A stretch of DNA of 64,000 bases from Acanthococcus lagerstroemiae (GCA_031841125.1 CM063113.1:16327312-16391311); one strand, 5' to 3'. Positions 31,191-42,769 are shown, numbered from the stretch's first letter. The notes: generated from the letters alone by a model not told the origin. Translations and numbers: made by a program.

Positions 31191-31560
31191 CAGAAGCCTT
31201 TGCCCATGTATTATTTAGTTCTGTCTTCAAACGATTGTATCTGCCCCAAATAGTCGAATTCGGAGATTTTTTCTATACTTCAGTTCCTTGCACGTATTGT
31301 GTTTTACATTTCCCTTCCATATACTGGATAATAGTTGTGTTGTACTTGTATTCATTTTTTAAACCCGCCTCTGTACTTATCTCTGTCACTTTTTCTCCCA
31401 TTTCCTGTAGCATCTTTATGTCCTCGTTTATCAGTACCACATGTTCCGCGAATCTTGGATGGTTCAGTTTTTCACCATGTATCTGTATCCCCATATTTTC
31501 CCACTCCAGTTTTCTAAATATTTCTTCTAATACGCAATTAAATACATAGAAAGCATTTTA
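31042..31560 (-). pseudogene. LINE (family C) reverse transcriptase fragment
   Basis: Minus-strand frames give MGIQIHGEKLNHPRFAEHVV, then LINEDIKMLQEMGEKVTEIS (31494-31415), where the catalytic FADD has decayed to FAEH, and further on TKILNSCTLPVLTYGVQTWA (about 31135-31090). Upstream, QLNVLEEIFRKLEWEN (about 31545-31500) fits the block before the catalytic box. A T run (A run on this strand) at 31159-31186 expanded inside the coding part. Inactive. Confidence 0.8.
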
Positions 31561-31584
31561 AGCTTATTTTATGGAAATTTTTGA

Positions 31585-31725
31585 TTTTAAATTCCCTATT
31601 AATTTCTGAAGGGAGACAGTTACCGCCAGCAAATTTTAATATAGTGTGAAGAAGTTCAATGTAATACGATTCCAAAAAGGTTCCAGTTGAAAAAAAAGGT
31701 TGGGGCTACAAATTTGTGGCCCCCT
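31585..31725 (+). repeat. Dispersed repeat pair, copy 1
   Basis: GGGAGACAGTTACCGCCAGC, ATAGTGTGAAGAAGTTCAAT and AGTTGAAAAAAAA recur in order at 32728-32845 with about 80-85 percent identity by eye. The second copy lies in the same orientation 1.1 kb away. No terminal structure or coding potential is visible. Confidence 0.65.
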
Positions 31726-32039
31726 CTGTGACGTGGAATTACGCGAGTATCAAAATTTAATCGTACGGAGCTCCGCAGTCAGTAGTATCTCTGCTCTTTC
31801 CCTTACCGCAAACTGCTTTCCCGTCTTCCCTTTCGGTCCTTCCAACGATTCCCATATGTGATCCACATCCGTGATCTTTTCCTGCCTGAAAACTCTTGCA
31901 GTTTTCCTCCCTTTACCCTTCCCGCACTGCCGGTATCGGCTGCTATTGCGACTGATGAGCAGGTGGTCACTTTACTCTTTCTTTTTCAATGTCTTATGGA
32001 CTCCTCTTTTTGCTTACGCTCCTTTGTAACCGGCTATGG

Positions 32040-32255
32040 ATTTAGAAGCTGAGCCGCTACAGGCACGCAACGAAATGTCTCCCTCACCTCTCCACTCCAT
32101 ATCCTCCCAATGCTCAGGCGATGAATAAGTGAAGAGGAAGAGGCAGCGCGTCCGGCTGTGGGGGGCCTGAATTCCAGGTGAGCGCTCTGGGAGTGCGGAC
32201 CTCGGTCAGTAGGGAACCCCATGGTGGCCCTGGCAGGACGCACGCACCGTTCCGG
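32040..32255 (+). repeat. R1-like LINE 3' UTR, upstream part
   Basis: Matches the 5' portion of the UTR: CGCGTCCGGCTG, CTGAATTCCAGGTGAGCG, TCGGTCAGTAGGGAACCCC and GGCCCTGGCAGGACGC correspond to blocks at 4590-4680 and, reversed, 14890-14990. The 3' end found in the other copies is missing. Frames inside it are not conserved. Confidence 0.55.
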
Positions 32256-32727
32256 CCAGGAGAAATGGTGGCTTGGGCCTGGTCCCTAATGAGCTACAGG
32301 TCAAATTTTGATAATTATTTCCCAAATGTGTTTTCTGCAACTTCTACAATATTTTCCTTTTTTCTCTCTGTCTCTTTTTCTTTTTCTCTTTTTCCGAATT
32401 TTCTTCCTTTTCCCGTTGTTTTTGTATAAAAATCTGTCGCCCTGGGCACGTGCCTAACATGCCTATTGGGAAATCCATCGCTGGAACTGATACTACATAA
32501 TAAAGAAGTTGCATTGGTAGGTATTTAGATATTTCGGGGGGAGGGGGTCCGGACCTCCAATCCCCTCCCGCTTGTATCCACCTCTATCCTCAGCTCTTAT
32601 GGTTCACTGCTAACCTCGAACAAACATACGAACCCAACCACAGACAAACTAACACTTTTATATATTATATTAGAGAATAGATTATTTTGATCATGAGACA
32701 CAGGACATATTTTTACATGCAGTCAGA

Positions 32728-32845
32728 TTTTCAGACCCTTAATAATTTTTAAAGGGAGACAGCTACCGCCACCAAACTTTAACATAGTGTGAAGAAGTTT
32801 AATGTAAAACAATCCCGAGAAGTTCAAGTTGAAAAAAAAAAAGAA
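32728..32845 (+). repeat. Dispersed repeat pair, copy 2
   Basis: Second copy of the repeat at 31585-31725, with GGGAGACAGCTACCGCCACC and TAGTGTGAAGAAGTTTAATG. It follows at some distance a segment (about 32640-32670) ending in TATATATTATATTAGAG, a kind of tail seen on many arthropod non-autonomous repeats. Confidence 0.6.
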
Positions 32846-33324
32846 AATTGTCAAATTGTTTCCTCTTTATTTCCCATTCTTAATGTGGCTTTTTGTCTGT
32901 TATATAAGTTTCAAATCTCTTGACTTTCTTCTTTATTCCTATTCTTTTCAGAATATCAAACATTTTATCCCATTTAACATTTTCAGAAGCTTTTTCAGTA
33001 TCTACAAATGCCATACATATATCCTACCTCTTTTTAAGTCTCCCATCTACAACTGAGCTACATAATATGTAGTTCAGTAACAACGTGAGTCCCAAAATTT
33101 TGAAAATTGGTTGGATTGTTTCGCAATATTGCGAAGTCTAATTGCATTACGGCTTCGTTGTGAAAGATTAGATCTTCTGGCTCGCGGCATTGTGAATAAC
33201 ACTGTGTGCGTTGAAATATAATAACGGTAGAAAGCTGAAAAACTGAAAGAAAAAAAAAGTCGTTCCATATACATATTTGTACATTAAGAGCCTTCACAAC
33301 AGCAACAGTCGTGAGGTGGTCCTC

Positions 33325-33850
33325 ACTCCATTTCTATGGATGGGCGAAAATAACATTTCCATGGATAGGCGAAAATAAGATTTTACTTTATTTGGTTGAA
33401 ATATGGTAACGGTAGAAAACTGAAATCCTGAAGAAAAAAAAAGTGCTCCCTCTCTCCATTTCCATGGATAGGTGAAAATAAGGTATTTCAAGGAACGATA
33501 GAAAACTGAAAAATAAGCCTTTCAAAGAACCATAGAAAACTGAAAAAAAAGCCTTTTAATGTACAAAAAGTATGAGAAAATGAATTTTCTTTAAAAAAAA
33601 ATTTTCGTCAATTTTTCCGATGTTTTAAGAGTTATTCTGAAATGTCATGAAAATCGGTCCAGTCGTTCGACATGCCCCCCCCCCCCACGAAGCCAGTCTG
33701 TAAGATTTATCTCTTCATGGTGACAATTCAGTTCAGTGGTCGACATTTCCATGGAAATTTATTTTTCGTCCAGCCATGAGTATACTTGAGTGAAAACCGA
33801 TTTCCATGGATAGGCGGAAATAAGATTTCCATAAAACTGAAAAAAGGCCG
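33325..33850. repeat. Interspersed TTTCCATGGATAGGCGAAAATAA units
   Basis: The unit occurs near 33332, 33354, 33464 and 33808 with small changes, alternating with GGTAGAAAACTGAAA blocks (33229, 33410, 33495, 33530). The region also has a run of 12 C at 33675-33686 after GAAAATCGGTCCAGTCGTTC, a motif common in arthropod dispersed repeats. No reading frame is supported. Confidence 0.6.
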
Positions 33851-34089
33851 TTCCATATACAATATGTATGAGAAAATGAATTTTCTTAATATGTACATTT
33901 TTTCTTCATGAATTTTTCCGATGTTTCAATAGTTCTTCTGTTAGTCTGGGCAGAGACAAATCCTGCAAATCAAATATCATACAAACCGTTCTTGAGTTAT
34001 AAATGGTGTAAATAACCCGACTTTGTTTGATCATTATATACACGTATGTAAATATAGTTTTGTGAGAAGTTTTACTAGTTCTTCTCTTC

Positions 34090-36525
34090 TAAGTTTTATA
34101 TATTCGTTGCAGACCACGTCGTGAGTTGCGGCCTTTCCGTCTTCTTATTATGTCTGATATATTCTGCCTTATTGTGGCTTATGTTTTTGCTGAGTCTTAT
34201 CATGACTTTCCCTCCACCTCCCCCTTCTTTTCTGAAAAAAAGATCCAGGTGGTAGGACCTGATAACATAATTAACTGTTGGGTCTTCTTACGTCTTATTA
34301 TGGTACCCCACAGGAAGTCGGATGTAAATATTGCGTCTAAAATTTAATTCAGCGATCTCTGAAACCTGAAAGTAGATCTGTCGCTCAAATCTCAAATTTT
34401 ATTCTCACTGCTCCTTCCTCTTTTGAGGTCATTTCTCCGGGGTCATCACTCGCATTAGAAAATCAAACAAGATTACTTTCGATGTACATCAGATACAGTT
34501 CTGAAATCTAAGAGAATACGTATATTTTTCCGTGAGAATGGGAGGGGCTTTAGGCATATTTTCCGTTAATCCAGTCGACCTACAACTCTGCAGGTTTTTG
34601 TTTTATTGATACCAGTTTAGGGAGGCACTAACAAAATTCGAAGAAAAAAAATCCGCTGATGTGAAAAAAGGCCACCCTAGTCTCAGATTCCCTCTTACCT
34701 CCTTTCTCCTTTACATTCGACACATTAACAATTTTTTTGTTTTCCATTTTTAATTTGTCATTAATACGCGCTAATACGACTGCATTGAATAGGGAAAACT
34801 TTTTTTCCCTCGAAATTCCGGGGCCACTCTGCAGAGACTAGGTTAACCCAGGGGCAGGAAGTATGGAAAAAAGAGTAAACAAGACCGTGACGCTGCGCAT
34901 AATTAATTTTCATTAAGTCGTATGTGTGTTTTCGTGTTGCCGGGTACGAGTGGGGTAGGATGGCTCAAGAGAGAGCCAATTTTATGACTGTACACGAAAG
35001 TATCGACAAAAGGGTCGGCGGCTGCGGCGATGCGTTTCTCTAGTTACGCTGCCGAATTCGGCGGCGACCGAGCACGCTGCAATATTCGCGAGTTATTATC
35101 TCGGGGATGTGTAAATACTAATATTTCTTTGTCATTTTCCTCCTCTGACGTCCGCTACCCTTTACACTGTTCCTAAGAGAATTTCCGTAGAATTTATTAT
35201 TCTATTTATACGCTAGTGCTTCCCGGCGTTAGGAGGGAAATAGTCTTCGGGTATATCGCGCCTTCCGCGTCATTGCAGTGAATATTTATTGGAGTCGCAG
35301 TCCTATAAACAATCCCTATTTTTATATTATACCTATATATACCCACCTACCTACATACAATGTAAGTGCGTGTATACTCTTGAATTCTTATACTGGAAAC
35401 CGTTGAATAAGAAAAATGAGTGCGATGCAAACAATGTACATATACATGCTTAAGATGGGCCCCTTCGTCGGTACGCTGTAATTTTTCCTATTTATGGAAG
35501 ATCAGTTTTGCGGGCGACGAAAAATACACGACGCCTCGCGATTGCTCTATAAATACAGCCCCGCTCGTCCTGTGCGCTTCTTTTTTCAAACAAGCGCCGT
35601 ATAAAATGCTTATCGTGTAATATACACCACGCCGTTTTTTTACGACAGTCTCGTGTAATTTAAAATACGACAACGACCAGTTTTCGCAAATGCACGTATG
35701 TTGTTAAAACGCGGTAATGCGGATCTATGGAGCCCAGCATCATAGTCGATATGTTGGCATAGTTGCTGGAGTACCTGCAAGATGATCATACGCATGGGTG
35801 CAAACGAGGGGGAAAGGCTCGATGACTTAAAAATATGTATACATTGAGGATGTTGGATCGTTTAAATCTAAGAGGAGTTAGGCCAATACTCAAGGGAAAG
35901 ACATTGCCTAGATTTTGTTCTACAGAGTGCAGATGGGAACCTATCGTATTTCAAATCGCCATAACTCGGGAACAAATAAACATAGAGAATTTTCTTAACC
36001 AAAAGACGTTGAATTATGTTAATTTTTATTTTAAATGAACGTAAGGGAATGTGCTAATTGTTGGTCAGGTACCTAATGTTGGCCGCTACATTCTTAAGTT
36101 CAATAACATCCGATAGGAGCTCTATGAACATTTTCCCCTCACAGAAATGTGTTCTGCAAACTTAGAGCTATAATTCTATACCTTTGTGACTGTGAAGACG
36201 TGATTACAGCTCCCTGTCTGTGATTTTGAAATTTATAGTGATGAAAAAGTGGTCGGTTTCTCAAAGTTTGAAAAAATCAAAATGATGAGTACGCGTAACA
36301 CATTTTCTCGTTGATATAAATAGGTATAATATGTTATGCCAGAGGCCCAAAAACAAAATTTCGAGGTGTTTTGTGAATTTCAGTTCGAGCTGGTGATTTG
36401 CAGGAGGTGGAAAGGGTGGTCGAACAGTTAGTTTTCAGTTTGCCATAACTTCAGTTAGAATCAAATTTTTGGGATTCCTGTTAATTTATACATACTTGTA
36501 CATACGATTTCATCTATTTTCAATA
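34090..36525. other. Unassigned DNA
   Basis: From about 34850 to 35720 the sequence is relatively CpG-rich and looks unique. Frames are short (66 codons or fewer, apart from one of 73 at 34126-34347) and overlap on both strands. I see no repeat ends or protein motifs and no supportable gene. Confidence 0.35.
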
Positions 36526-36627
36526 AGAAACTAACATCGCTCCGCGCTGCCAAGCAGTGCATCACATATCTCTATTCTATATATTAAAAGAAAAATGAAA
36601 ATTACAAAGATTTATAAAATTATCATA

Positions 36628-37494
36628 TTACAGGACTTCCTTCCACATCACATTTGCAGTATTATAGCTTCCAGGTTGTACTCGGATTTTTAAATTATTA
36701 AACGAAGTTGTCGGCGACAGAGCTACGTATAATTGTCCATGACTGAAGGCATACTCGGGTAGATATATCCCAACTTTCTCGAGCGTCTGTCGCTGGGCCT
36801 TGCTAATCGTCAAACCAAAGGCTAACTTTATTGGAAATTGTCTCCTTTTGAATGAAAAAGGCAAGGTAGAATTCGCTGGCGACAGGTCCACTCTTAGGAG
36901 TAATATCCTTAGACCGCACTCCACCCCAGTTATTATTTCCAGATCCAGTGCGTTCGTGTACACGTTTCTCACAATTAGTCGTGTCCTATTCAGCAGTCCA
37001 AGTGCCACATTCATTATTACGTAGCAACATAACAATCGCACCAACTTCTAAGTGTAATTTATTTGGTGGTAAACCTGTCAACTCCAGACTATCCAGAAAT
37101 TCAACGGGGAATTGCAGGATTTCACCGTTATTTTCACTGATCAGTCTATTCACGCTTGTGTAGGTTTTGACTTCCCCAGAAATCAAGTCCAAAATCTTGC
37201 CGTTGATCTTCTGACTATCATTCTTTGGTGCCAGAATTGCAACATTAGAAAATTTCAGGACATTCTCTGGAGTGTCAAACTTTTCATCATAGACATCTCC
37301 TATGATGTCCTGAAAAATTTTGCTAGCAGGTAATTCTATAATGCCCCCATTTTCAGAGCCAGAATGAGGGAAAGTACCATTACCAATCCGCAGAAAGAAT
37401 TCTGAGAACCCTACATCATATCAGAATTTTCACTATCCATCTTTCGTTTCTCACTTATTCGTTTAGCACGCTTTGTCTTTCTACCAAGACCCAT
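36628..37494 (-). pseudogene. Helitron Rep-helicase remnant (N-terminus joined to Pif1-like C-terminus)
   Basis: From a methionine at 37494 the minus strand encodes MGLGRKTKRAKRISEKRK, a basic start like that of Helitron proteins, and stops after about 27 codons. In an adjacent frame it then gives FFLRIGNGTFP, GDVYDEKFDTPENVLKFSNV and AILAPKND (about 37405-37215), EILQFPVEFLDSLELTGLPP, LEVGAIVMLLRN (about 37110-37030), NVALGLLNRTRLIVRNV (about 37010), and finally FPIKLAFGLTISKAQ and YVALSPTTSFNNLKI (36830-36690), the last motifs of a Pif1-family helicase. The HUH nuclease and helicase Walker motifs are missing, so an internal deletion has joined the two ends. Frameshifts make it inactive. Confidence 0.8.
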
Positions 37495-37684
37495 CTTAAA
37501 ATGCAAAAAATATACCAACACAAATTATAAATCAAAAGAAAAAATATTAAGATGTCACTCAGAAGCACAGTCGGATCACCACCAATTGAAAAGCTGATGA
37601 GGAGTACTTTAAATACGCACAGTTTCCTCATTTGATTGGCTAATGCTGAAAGCCAATCAGAATGCAGTATTTTATTTGTGTATT

Positions 37685-38050
37685 GAACGGATTTGAGTGA
37701 TCAAAAAAGCTTATGAAAGAGGTTGAGTGTTCTTAGACTAAGATGAGCTTTGTAGGTGAAGTAGTTCGTGAGTAATGGACAAATGAGTAGAAGAAATGCG
37801 TGTGAGTAGTGAGGTTGAGTTCGTTGTTACCTCATAACTCTCGTCAGACTGAACGGATTTGAGTGATCAAAAAAGCATATGAAAGAAGTTGCTTCTCTGA
37901 GTGTTCTTAGACTAAGATGAACTTCGTAGGTTAAGTATTTCGTGAGTAATGGACAAATAAGTGGAAGAAATGCGTGTGAGTAGTGAGGGTGAGTTGGTTG
38001 TTACCTCATAACTCTCCTCAGACTGAACGGATTTGAGTGATCAAAAAAGA
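37685..38050. repeat. ~170-bp tandem repeat, two full units and a partial
   Basis: GAACGGATTTGAGTGATCAA starts at 37685, 37851 and 38025, spacings of 166 and 174 bp. Units are about 90 percent alike, with GTGTTCTTAGACTAAGATGA and AAGAAATGCGTGTGAGTAGT conserved. Its place next to the Helitron relic suggests it belongs to that element's 5' region, as tandem repeats do in many Helitron-like families. Confidence 0.85.
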
Positions 38051-38059
38051 TTCATAAGG

Positions 38060-39940
38060 AGCTTGATTCACCTAGTATTTTAAGGCCTTAACCAGCATTG
38101 TGCGATAATTAGGGCCTGAGATATATAGGTATTGAACTTCATAGAACCCAGTTTTTCAAACATATTTTAAATATATAGATACGTAATAAGTGAAAATTGA
38201 AAATGGTCAACAACTAGCACTGGCCAACATTTGGCACAAATTACATCTCGTACTTACTCGACTATACCACTGGTCAAAATTAGTATGTGCTACATGTTGG
38301 TCGGTCAACAAATGGCACTTCTTAAAAATCGTTTTTAGAAAAATCTATTCAGTTTAAACCAATTTCAGTCCTGTATTCTATGTGTATACGAACTGAAATG
38401 ACATGAAAGGAATTCTGTGATGAAATGCTACCTAACCAATGATTAGCTCATTGGTACCAAATGTTGGTCATTAGGTGTCTTCGTAAAGTAGCTGTAGTCA
38501 ACATTTCATTGCATATTAAAAATTTTCGAGTGCATTAGCTGAGAGTATGTCATGAGATCGGAGAGCCTCTCTGGTTTCTGCTGGTTGGTGTAGTAGATTG
38601 ACGATGATCGGAAGAGTCCACAGCGTGGGCTCAAGGGACTGATTGGTAACAAACTCCTAATTAAAGATACTCGCCTGACAGATGACTTGGCCGAGTCAGA
38701 TTAATTTGAATAGATTTATTAACACTTTCGACAATACTTTGACTTTATGTTACTGAACGGTTACAGCGGTTAGCCACTAGGCTTTTTGAGAACATACGAC
38801 ACGACATAAGATCAGTTATACGTTAATTTTCCAAGTCTCAGATCTGGGTGCGGGAAACGTGAACGAAGTCTCCACTTAACTTTTTGGAGAGAGCAAGACT
38901 GAAGGAAAACTGGGATTTCTGCCCGTGTAATGAGTTTATAAACTCCGAGCTTTGTACCTTCGAGCTCGGCCTACTGAAGAAGGGGTTCTCCTAGATGAGA
39001 TGACTTTTGAGTATGATGAACTCGTGTGCGATGATCTGGATGTTCTGCTGATAGAAGATAGATCGATGGGGAGTGGAGATGACGTATGAGTCCGATTGTT
39101 GAATTTAGAAATTTACTAATTAATTGTCGTATGCTTTTCGTAGTGATGGAGTAACCAGTAGTTTTTGGGATGAGAAAGGCGTGATGCTTTTAATTGGCGT
39201 AAAGGATAACGGTGGGAGATGATGGTATTTTTGCACATCGTCTGCATATTGCGTATATACGAGCAGTGAGAATAAAGCGCGTGTGGATGAGTCATCGGCG
39301 CCGGAAGTATGATCGACGGAATTTTTAAGGTGTCTGTGCGACTAATAGTCTTAGGTACAGGTGTAATATCGTTAATTCGAAATAATTCTTTGTTTAGACG
39401 AAAGCGGTCAAACGGCTAATATATGATTTCAGTCGGATGACATGAGAGAAAGAAGCCTTTGGAATTCGCAAAGGTGAATTTCGCTTCACGACAGAGTAGA
39501 AGAATGATATTAATGTACTACATGGGTTTCATTTCCAAAAACCGATTAGGGGAGGTGCACGAGCTGGTCAAAAAAGTTGACCGACAACTGGCACATTCCC
39601 TTATATGGTTGATTCTCAAATTTGGGGAACGATTTGTGTCCTAATTGAATATCTCCAAGATGGTAACACTGATTTTTTTCCAAATTTGGTTTATTACTAG
39701 TACTTATTTAGTACTACTATATGGGCATGTGTGAGATTTAAGATTATTGCATTTTATATGCAGAAACATAGGGATGTCCAGTAGCGTGGCCTATCCCACG
39801 AGTAATTTTTCACTTTATAGTCTGGTACACGCACTCACCTAATGAAACTTGAAACCCACTGACTGGTGTTCAAAGAGAAGAATTAGTGACTCTATGGTAA
39901 GACGCAAACTTTTGGTACAAACACGGTTTTCGCTCAGCAT
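38060..39940. other. Unassigned DNA with GGTCAACA-type repeats
   Basis: Motifs such as GTTGGTCGGTCAACAAATGG, TGGCCAACATTTGGCAC and GACCGACAACTGGCACATTC occur at 38210-38480 and 39560-39600, and also near 36060, suggesting copies of one diverged repeat. 38.55-39.45 kb has no assigned content. No gene is supported. Confidence 0.3.
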
Positions 39941-39942
39941 AC

Positions 39943-40565
39943 TGTAGTAACCGAGCTACGCGGTTCCCGAATGGTCAAAGTTATTGATATCGGATTTTTC
40001 GATAGATTGGCAAACGAGTTTCTTTCTTTCACTTACCCTAACACGTCTTTACCTGTAATCACCTGTCCATTCCTGATAATACTATTCCTACCGCTCTTTT
40101 TAGATTTTATCGACTTTTCCTATTTTCCGTGACTTCCATGACCTAACGAGACAGGGGGAAATTCATCGATGACCATCCGAGAAAACGCGGCAGCGAGGAC
40201 TGGACGTAAGTACATGGCTCAAGTGAAAGTCTTAACAAGCTTTTCCAGTTTATCCAAGTTGAGAGTCTTCTTTTTCGATCTTCTTAGTTTGAACTTTCCG
40301 CGAAACGAACCTCATTCGCGATCGCGAGTTTCTTTTGGTATCGCGCAGTTTTCTGACGATTTTCGCAACACGTAAATCGTGACCGTTCGATCTTCCCGGA
40401 TCACGTGTGGACCGCCGAACCAACGTCGCCGTTTCACCGTATTTGACCATCCGGGAGGACCTGTACCTTGCGCACTACCCGAAGAATCTTTGCTGTTATG
40501 TTCTACTAGATCGTAAGCGTATTGAAGTAATAATAACGTTTCATTTGTCCCTGGGTTACAGTTTT
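39943..40565 (+). mobile_element. LTR copy truncated at its 3' side
   Basis: Begins TGTAGTAACCGAGCTACGCGG and aligns with the solo LTR at 58466 through CGACTTTTCC, GAGAAAACGCGGCAGCGAGG, CACGTGTGGACCGCCGA and GACCATCCGGGAGGACC, up to about 40565, where the alignment ends. The frames at 40250-40646 lie within it and are not coding. Orientation of the parent element is unknown; plus is by alignment to the other copy. Confidence 0.7.
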
Positions 40566-40829
40566 TGCTCAAGTATACCCGTGGCTGTAAGATGTCAAAC
40601 TTATAAAATAAATAAATACAGCCTTGAAACTGATACTGGGACATAGGCCTCCGTGATCAATTATTTTGATACAAGGGTTGTAGTCTAATTCCCCTTGGTG
40701 AGAAGCCATTACTGGGGAATGGTTATGAAAGAGTTTCCCTTCTCTATAAGGGGCATGCAACCTGCAAGGCACACCAGACTAGTCAGGTGTCAAAATACTT
40801 GGGAGTAGGTGTGCGGCAAATAATTTAGT

Positions 40830-41200
40830 AACGTGAAGAATAAGATGATCCTAATTGGAATTTTTGTTTGGAGCAAGGCAACTCGAATACATTGTCATCG
40901 ACGCGACGGTAGATTTGCGGCCCGCGAATTTCTGAGAATATTGAAGGATAGTAGTCTATAGGTGTGGCTAACGCAATTGTAGTCTTTTTGAATTCCGGCT
41001 GAACAATTATATTGAACTCCACCTCTTGCTACAATTGGTGGGGCTTGGTCGGATGTTACAGTTTTTCAGAGATGCTTGTATTTTATTATTTTTCTTATCA
41101 TATTTTTATCTTTCAAAATTCGCCGTCCGTACTGGGATTCGAACCCGTGTTCAGTGGTTTAGCGTTCGAATCGGCCACAAAGCCACCTTCCAACTTATAA
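40830..41200 (-). repeat. tRNA-derived SINE
   Basis: On the minus strand TGGCTTTGTGG (41185-41175) fits an RNA polymerase III A box, and GGGTTCGAATCCC (41146-41134) is a near-perfect B box, 28 bp apart, as in a tRNA gene. The sequence does not fold as a proper tRNA acceptor stem and is followed by unrelated DNA, as in a SINE. The downstream limit near 40830 is a guess; no second copy is in the window. A decayed tRNA pseudogene is the alternative. Confidence 0.55.
41134..41185 (-). promoter_or_regulatory. Internal pol III promoter (A and B boxes)
   Basis: A box at 41185-41175 and B box at 41146-41134 on the minus strand, with spacing of a type 2 pol III promoter. This would drive the SINE transcript. 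Confidence 0.55.
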
Positions 41201-42464
41201 GCATTGCAAATTAATTGGCTGCAAAGTGCAGCCGCACAGCAAAGATCAAGATCAATGAGCACATGACTAGAAGAAAAAAAAATGTCTATGGAAATGTGGA
41301 CCACTGAACTGAATTGTGACAATGAAAAGCTAAATCATATTGATTGGCTTCACGCAGTACGCACAACTGAACTGAACTGTGAACTGAACGGGAATCGTCA
41401 TATGTTGGTTAGAAATAGGATGGGAGGGCCAGCTGACACATCCATGTCAAGCACCTATTTAGGACAGTAAAAAAAGTAAAATTTAAATCTGAAATTATCA
41501 ATTAATAAACCTTTTAAATTCCAGCAAGAAGATACCATATTGCTTCTTTAAAGATCATACTGTTCCATATTTTCGATTTTTAGCGCATATTTTCCGCATA
41601 TTTTTGAAAAATGAGCGCATATTTTACAGTTTTTAGAGAATAATCGAAAAATCCGAGTCTTAGATATTATTTTAATTTGAAGTTTACGTATGTAGTAGGT
41701 TGATAATCACCTTCAAAATATACGTTTCTTCTTTTGCACTCATTCTGGCGTTTAACTTTTTGTTGCTCAGGGGAAGGGAGAGAGGGAGGGTTTCTTCGGT
41801 TCGAGGAGGGGATGGTATGAGGGCTTTAGTTACGGCGCTAAACTGGATTCTTCAAGTCATGTTTTCAAAATGTGTCTTTTGCGTGGACAGCAAAAATTTC
41901 CAAGTTCTTTATACAACGAACTAGTGACCACATCAGTGGGCCATGCATATATTGAGTGTCTAGGGCACCTCTTAAAACATTCCAGTGAAAATATTCTGAA
42001 AATTCAACAAAAACGTGTTTCAACTTCGCGATGTTGAATCGTTCCCAAATTTGAGAATCACCCATATATTAGATATAAAATTCATTCGTTTAAAAAAATA
42101 GCCTAAGTGACCGCCTTTATTTTTAACAGCATTCTCGACTTGATTCTTCAAATCTTCGATCATTTTTTTGAGCATGGTGTTGTAACCTTCTTCGCAGACG
42201 CTGGAGGCATTGCTTTATTAATAATCCCTTTTTCGCGAAAGTTCATAACCCATAGAGGAACAGTTACTTCGGTAGGTACTTGTTTTACGCGGCTCGGTGG
42301 GAAAACGTGTTAGGAAAGCGCGAATAGTAGAGATGTAGGATTCCTGGCTGTTAAATACCTACTTGACCGCAAATGCTCGGTAGGATAACCAAAACTTTAT
42401 AAACTAGACTGCTATCATGCAGAGAAACATTAGTTTCGATGAAGAATCGAATTTTGTTTGTGTG

Positions 42465-42703
42465 TAGGGATGAAATTAGGGGGAGGGCACGGGGCAGCTT
42501 GCCCCTAAGCCTCCGTCAGAGCTGGGAAATTTTAGTAGATAGATCAAAAGTTGGAAAAATCCAACAAGTCAAAAGAGATTTCGAATTTGTTTTTTTTAGT
42601 CAATACAAAAAAAATTTGATACTTGGAAATTTTGAGTTGAACCAGTTGGAAATTCAACAATGTTCACCCCCCCCCCCCCTAAAAATACTATGCTACGTTT
42701 CTG
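42465..42703 (-). mobile_element. Poly-G hAT MITE, copy 3, with 8-bp TSD
   Basis: Reversed relative to copies 1 and 2. The minus strand starts CAGAAACGTAGCATAGTATT, has 13 G (C at 42667-42679), and shares TCCAAGTATCAAATTTTTTT and GATTTTTCCAACTTTTGATC with copy 2. Flanks TTTGTGTG (42457-42464) and TTTGTATG (42704-42711) match at seven of eight bases. Non-coding. Confidence 0.8.
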
Positions 42704-42716
42704 TTTGTATGTATGT

Positions 42717-42751
42717 TATGTGTGGTGGGACGTATGGCGATGCACGCATGA
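42717..42751 (-). mobile_element. 35-bp R1-like LINE 3' insertion with 16-bp TSD
   Basis: CTGTTTGTATGTATGT is repeated exactly at 42701-42716 and 42752-42767. Between them are 35 bp containing GTGGTGGGACGTATGGCGAT, the extreme 3' end of the R1-like LINE UTR. It looks like a target-primed insertion that aborted after copying 35 bases. Confidence 0.75.
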
Positions 42752-42769
42752 CTGTTTGTATGTATGTAA

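Larger units (their letters stand above)
36531..38060 (-). mobile_element. Internally deleted Helitron (right limit approximate)
   Basis: The minus strand carries a Helitron helicase relic (36628-37494). Downstream of it the minus strand reads GCACTGCTTGGCAGCGC, a hairpin, then GGAGCGATGTTAG and T. That matches the Helitron 3' layout (hairpin about 10 bases before CTRR, next to T) except that the final CTAG is TTAG. The 5' end is not identified; tandem repeats at 37685-38050 lie where the 5' region would be. The Rep/HUH domain is absent. Confidence 0.55.

Noticed and set aside
37685..38050. CRISPR-like array
   Set aside because: Units are ~170 bp and continuous with no unique spacers, and the window is eukaryotic.
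41115..41200. Functional tRNA gene
   Set aside because: A and B boxes are present but I cannot form a complete acceptor stem or a standard anticodon arm, so a SINE head is more likely.
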